DNA of 64,000 nucleotides, from positions 12,415,751-12,479,750 of the forward strand of contig NC_087178.1 in assembly GCF_035594125.1 (NCBI RefSeq), given 5' to 3'. The DNA is from Scylla paramamosain (lineage: Eukaryota > Arthropoda > Malacostraca > Decapoda > Portunidae). The position numbers and the translations under genes are program-made. The notes under the pieces are model-generated. The model was not told the DNA's origin. It searched no databases and was given only the letters and a program-made list of their open reading frames with translations. Shown piece after piece: positions 27,025 to 64,000 of the stretch. Position 1 is the first letter of the stretch. The number at the start of each line of letters is the position of its first letter.

Positions 27025-27790
27025 ACGTTTGACACCCCAAACTGGAACAAGATCAAGAAAAAAAAAAAAAAAAAAGAAAATTTACGAGCTTGAGATCCGT
27101 GACGTGCGAGAGTAAACACTTGTTCGTTTTGGAAAACCTTCACATCAGTAACCTGAGAAGCAAGCCACTGAACGTTATTGTCACCTTGTCACCAGGTCCC
27201 AATGAACGTGCTTTCGTGCATACATTTCATACCACATTACAAACATGAATTAAAGCATATATGAATGTTTGTGTCATAACCGTTCAATAATACAGTACGC
27301 TGATCATTCTGGCGTAAGGATGGAAGGTAAGTATTGCATCTTAGACAATGAATGTAGTCACCTAATGACCCTGCGAGGCTCAATTTTTCTTGCCACGGGT
27401 CGTTGTGATTCCATCTCTCTTGCTCTAAACACAACACACAAAGCTTCTCCACAAAGTGGAGAACAGAAGGTAACAACGCATCATCTTGCCTCTGGCAGGG
27501 AAAGTGTCACCGGGATGTACGAGTATATACTGTTCCCTCTCCGCATTTGCGTGCCCCAGTGACTCCTTCGCCGCCAACTCGACATGAAGGCTGCCATGGC
27601 CAAAGCAACACTGAACACAGGAACTCCTTCAGAGGCTCATCAACACTGCATATAGGATGGTCGTGTAGTATTATCTGTAAAATCACCAAGGGGCTTTAGA
27701 AGATGCATAATATGAATATTATTAGGATGTAAGGCACGGATACAAAATTATCACTGAGGTGCAAGAGAAAAAAATGGAAACTGGAAATTC
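27025..27790 (+). pseudogene. Third copy of the gene 2 promoter and leader exon, probably dead
   Basis: Homologous to 13085-14400. It retains the GCATCATCT..CCTCTGGCAGGGAA block, TATATA at 27523 and an ATGAAGGCT start at 27584, but the donor GTGAGT is replaced (GCCATGGCCAAAGC), so the leader cannot splice as in genes 1 and 2. Read straight on, the frame stops after 23 codons. No exon 2 or 3 was found before the TA tract and LINE that follow. Confidence 0.6.
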
Positions 27791-27906
27791 AATAGTACTT
27801 AGGTGAGGCATATGAAATATAGCCAAATTCACCTGTAGAGGAGGTCACACTGCAATGGGTACATCATAATTACTTTACAACATAAGATTATGAAAAACTG
27901 CAGTAA

Positions 27907-29158
<1,252 letters not shown>

Positions 29159-29164
29159 CTTCCA

Positions 29165-29250
29165 CTCAGGTGTTCATCCTCATTTACGAGATAGTGTATG
29201 TACACAAAGGTGTTCATCCTCATTTACGAGATGGTGTATGTACACAAGTG
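29165..29250. repeat. Tandem duplication, about 44-bp unit, two copies
   Basis: GGTGTTCATCCTCATTTACG..GTGTATGTACACAA occurs twice in succession (29169 and 29211). Confidence 0.8.
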
Positions 29251-29261
29251 TTCCGGCCCAA

Positions 29262-34283
<5,022 letters not shown>

Positions 34284-35095
34284 TTTGCACCAATTGCTCT
34301 AGATCGTGGAAGATAGCAAAGTTGAAGGTTAGTTCACCAGGATGGTCAGTGAAGGGAGAGGAAAGTCAAAGTTGGTGGTGAACACTGAAGTCTCCAAGAA
34401 TGGAAATCTCCATAAAAGGAAAGAGAGTTAAAATGTGCTCCACTTTGGAAGTTAAGCAGTCAAAGAATTTCTTATAGTCAGAGGAGTTAGGTGAGAGGCA
34501 TACAGCACAGATAAATTTAGTTTAAGACTGACTCTGTAGTCGTAGGCAGATGGTGGAAAACTCGAAAGATTCAAGAGCGTGGGCACGAGAGCAGGTTAAG
34601 TCGTTGCGCACATAAACGCAACATCCAGCTTTGGAAAATGGAAAATGAGGATAGAGAAAGTATGAGGGAACAGTAAAGGGGCTACTGTTGTTTGCCTCAG
34701 ATATCTGTGTTTCAGTGAAGAAAAGAAGATGAGGCTTAATAAAGGAGTTGGTGTTCAGTGGTGTTTCAGTTAGTGATTCAGTGAGGAAAAGAAGATGAGG
34801 TTTAGTAAAGGAGTGGTGTTCTACAGATTGAAAATTAGATCTAAGACTGCGAATGTTGCAGAAATTAATGAAAAAAAAGTTGAGGGGGATGTCAGGACAC
34901 TTAGGGTAGATACCAGAAGAGCAGTCCGACCTGGAGACGTTTGTGGTTCCCTCCCCAGATGGTGTCTCCGAGGCTGGTGTAGTTGTCATGATAATTTTGA
35001 ATTTTGAGTGAATGGTGTGTGTGTAATTAGGTGCTTGTAGTTTTGTGTGAAGGAAGAGAGTTGTCTTTAGAGGGCAGGCTGTGACTCAACCCCTT
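34284..35095 (-). mobile_element. LINE family 1, copy A3, 5' part only
   Basis: Read on the - strand from about 35095: family 5' UTR (CAGCCTGCCCTCTAAAGACA), ORF2 start region near 34990, and endonuclease coding to about 34284 (INFCNIRSLRSNFQS, a TETQ motif near 34710, then YVRNDL). A 45-bp segment around 34740-34790 is duplicated, repeating the HLLFLTES-type motif. It stops at the edge of the minisatellite, so the reverse transcriptase is missing. Confidence 0.82.
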
Positions 35096-35812
35096 GTATT
35101 GTGAGACACAAAGGGAAACATTCAGCGAGGTCACAATTGGGTTTAATGATGAGTTCACAGCACCTCCTGATCCATTGCTTTAGACCTCACTGGGAGTAAT
35201 TATTGTTTCGGCAGGTGCCTATTGCCTCCTCCAGTTATACCACATACAAGTATTCACGGTGTCTTTCACAACCACTCATCGTAATAGTTGCCACATATAT
35301 TGCCATTTCTGTTCTGGATTTTGATTATACCTTGCTTATATAATATTGGCAAATTTTGATTCCCGTGTTGCGATGATTTCTTACATATGTCCATTGTGGA
35401 AAAAATTATATATGACTGGAAGAAATTATGAACTATAGCCAAAACAGACGGGTGAAGATCCTTTACACTTTCAAAATGTATTGAGATTGGAATAAGTTAT
35501 AATGTGGATTTATCGTTTTTTGCCTGGATGTTCAGTTGGAATAGTCATTTTCTGGTTAATGAATACTTATATAACTTTTTAGAGCTGCGTTTATGGCATA
35601 CCCCATTCATACACATGGCCTATCACTCGGTACTTTGAACTGAGTAACGAGAGTGGAGTAGCAGTACTTGGTGAATAGAAAGACTTGGCAGCTCTACCGT
35701 AACTAATAAATAGTGAGAACCTGGGTTTCAACAGATTAACAACAACGTTAATTTTCTATATTTAGAAGTAAACTTACAATAACTTCTTTTAAGAGATAAA
35801 GTAGACCAAACG
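35096..35812. other. Unassigned region between LINE A3 and the SARDH 3' end
   Basis: No gene or known repeat recognised. The distal SARDH 3' UTR probably ends at its right edge. Confidence 0.4.
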
Positions 35813-35818
35813 TTTATT
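35813..35818 (-). terminator. Polyadenylation signal of SARDH
   Basis: TTTATT on the + strand is AATAAA on the gene strand, about 85 nt after the stop codon. Confidence 0.6.
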
Positions 35819-35901
35819 GTAGCCTAAGAAACACCAAAGAAAAGATGAAATACATAAGACAAAGGAAGAATATGAGTTGACTTCTCCAAACCGTAGCTTG
35901 C

Positions 35902-59847
<23,946 letters not shown>

Positions 59848-59917
59848 CTGGATATAATTCATACATTAGCGAAAACATGCAAATCCTTACACATTTGTAT
59901 AAATTTGTTAGTTTACC

Positions 59918-59978
59918 TTTTATAAGTTTGAGTTTCTCTAATAGATCAAGAACCTGTGGAGGTACATCGTAAACCGAT
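59918..59978 (-). pseudogene. Possible SARDH upstream exon remnant lacking an acceptor
   Basis: On the - strand codes for VYDVPPQVLDLLEKLKL, similar to the YGVESHVL-type segment that precedes MDPAGTC in animal SARDH. A donor-like AAAAG/GTAAAC ends it in phase 1, matching the next exon. Its 5' side runs straight into GC/AC microsatellite with no AG acceptor, and about 17-20 conserved residues expected before MDPAGTC are missing. The intervening 69 nt are also open in frame. Confidence 0.4.

Positions 59979-63475
<3,497 letters not shown>

Positions 63476-63548
<73 letters not shown>
63476..63548. repeat. (AG)n microsatellite, 3' flank of LINE family 5
   Basis: About 73 bp of AG directly after the LINE poly-A; AG also borders the 5' side of the LINE (60101-60134). 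Confidence 0.95.
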
Positions 63549-63550
<2 letters not shown>

Positions 63551-63916
63551 ACAGCAACACAACCTGATCCGCCTCTGCCTCGGCTTTCCTTGCATTGATG
63601 AGATCCGGCAAGGCACGGCAAAAACCCCCTGAAAGCACTGCTAGGCAACTTCTTCTCCCCTCCTTCACTACTTCCTCCAATATAGCGCCACTTCATGCCT
63701 ACGTACATGTCTACCACTCCAGCCCCAGCCCTACCACACAGCCGCTGCCACTGCTGCGGTGGTAAATAATGTTTCCCTACCAATCCTCATCACCGTTCAA
63801 GAGTACCCTCCTCCAAGATAACTCCATCCCTTCCAAGCTGCTACAAAACGCCACTGATGGGCTGCTATAGATAAAAGTTCGCGTGAGCCAGTGTTCACAA
63901 ATAATAAACAAAAACA

Positions 63917-63919
<3 letters not shown>
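63549..63919. other. Unassigned region, 63549-63919
   Basis: No gene or known repeat recognised; further SARDH exons were not found here. Confidence 0.4.

Positions 63920-64000
<81 letters not shown>
63920..64000. repeat. (AG)n microsatellite at window end
   Basis: About 80 bp of AG, continuing past the window. Confidence 0.95.

Noticed and set aside
29165..29250. CACTCAG followed by GTGTTCATCCTCATT as a surviving exon 2 of the dead third family copy
   Set aside because: Only the first few codons resemble VFLI of gene 1 exon 2, the sequence is a local tandem duplication after a LINE tail, and no donor or frame follows.

Overview
This is eukaryotic nuclear DNA, most likely from a decapod crustacean; a crab would fit, but that is inference. 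The reasons are spliced genes with GT-AG introns, very dense and long microsatellites (GA, TA, AC and ACT tracts, several over 100 bp), and many decayed non-LTR retrotransposons of the CR1, Jockey/I and RTE types. No rRNA or tRNA gene was recognised, and there are no prokaryotic signals. Two kinds of host gene are supported. (1) A small family of secreted-protein genes lies at 8.1-15.8 kb on the + strand. Gene 1 (coding exons 8593-8604, 8966-9224, 9792-12799) splices in frame into a 1,092-residue protein: signal peptide, Tyr/Trp/Pro-rich segment, then a very long acidic/lysine/proline repeat built on a 15-bp unit (Ala-Pro-Glu-Lys-Asp). Gene 2 (14129-14140, 15181-15322, 15653-15735) has the same intron phases and a related leader but encodes only 78 residues with no repeat. 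A third promoter-plus-leader copy at 27.0-27.8 kb has lost its splice donor and looks dead. (2) The 3' part of a sarcosine dehydrogenase (SARDH) gene is on the - strand, with eight coding exons between 59.85 and 35.90 kb. It continues beyond the upstream side of the window or is broken there. Its introns are full of transposons. Layout: 0-1.9 kb, a dispersed repeat (second copy inverted at 44.9-45.2 kb) and unclassified DNA; 1.9-4.2 and 6.4-7.5 kb, two copies of LINE family 1 in opposite orientations; 8-16 kb, the secreted gene family; 16-18.2 kb, trinucleotide microsatellites; 18.4-22.7 kb, a decayed LINE holding a Harbinger-type MITE; 22.8-25.3 kb, a LINE with a 734-codon open reverse transcriptase ORF; 27-29.2 kb, the dead third family copy, a 320-bp TA tract and a CR1 fragment; 33.1-34.3 kb, a minisatellite of about 94 bp; 34.3-35.1 kb, the 5' part of a family 1 LINE; 35.9-59.9 kb, SARDH, holding an internally deleted Ty3/Gypsy-type LTR element (38.5-40.7 kb), nested CR1 elements (41.1-43.6 kb), RTE, Jockey/I and CR1 fragments (44-58.8 kb) and a CT/GA palindrome; 60.1-63.5 kb, a GC-rich, recently disrupted Jockey/CR1-type LINE. 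The items most worth following up are the secreted leader/repeat gene family, the LTR element whose target-site duplication coincides with a SARDH splice donor, two GC-AG introns in SARDH, and three LINE copies each sitting inside a microsatellite.
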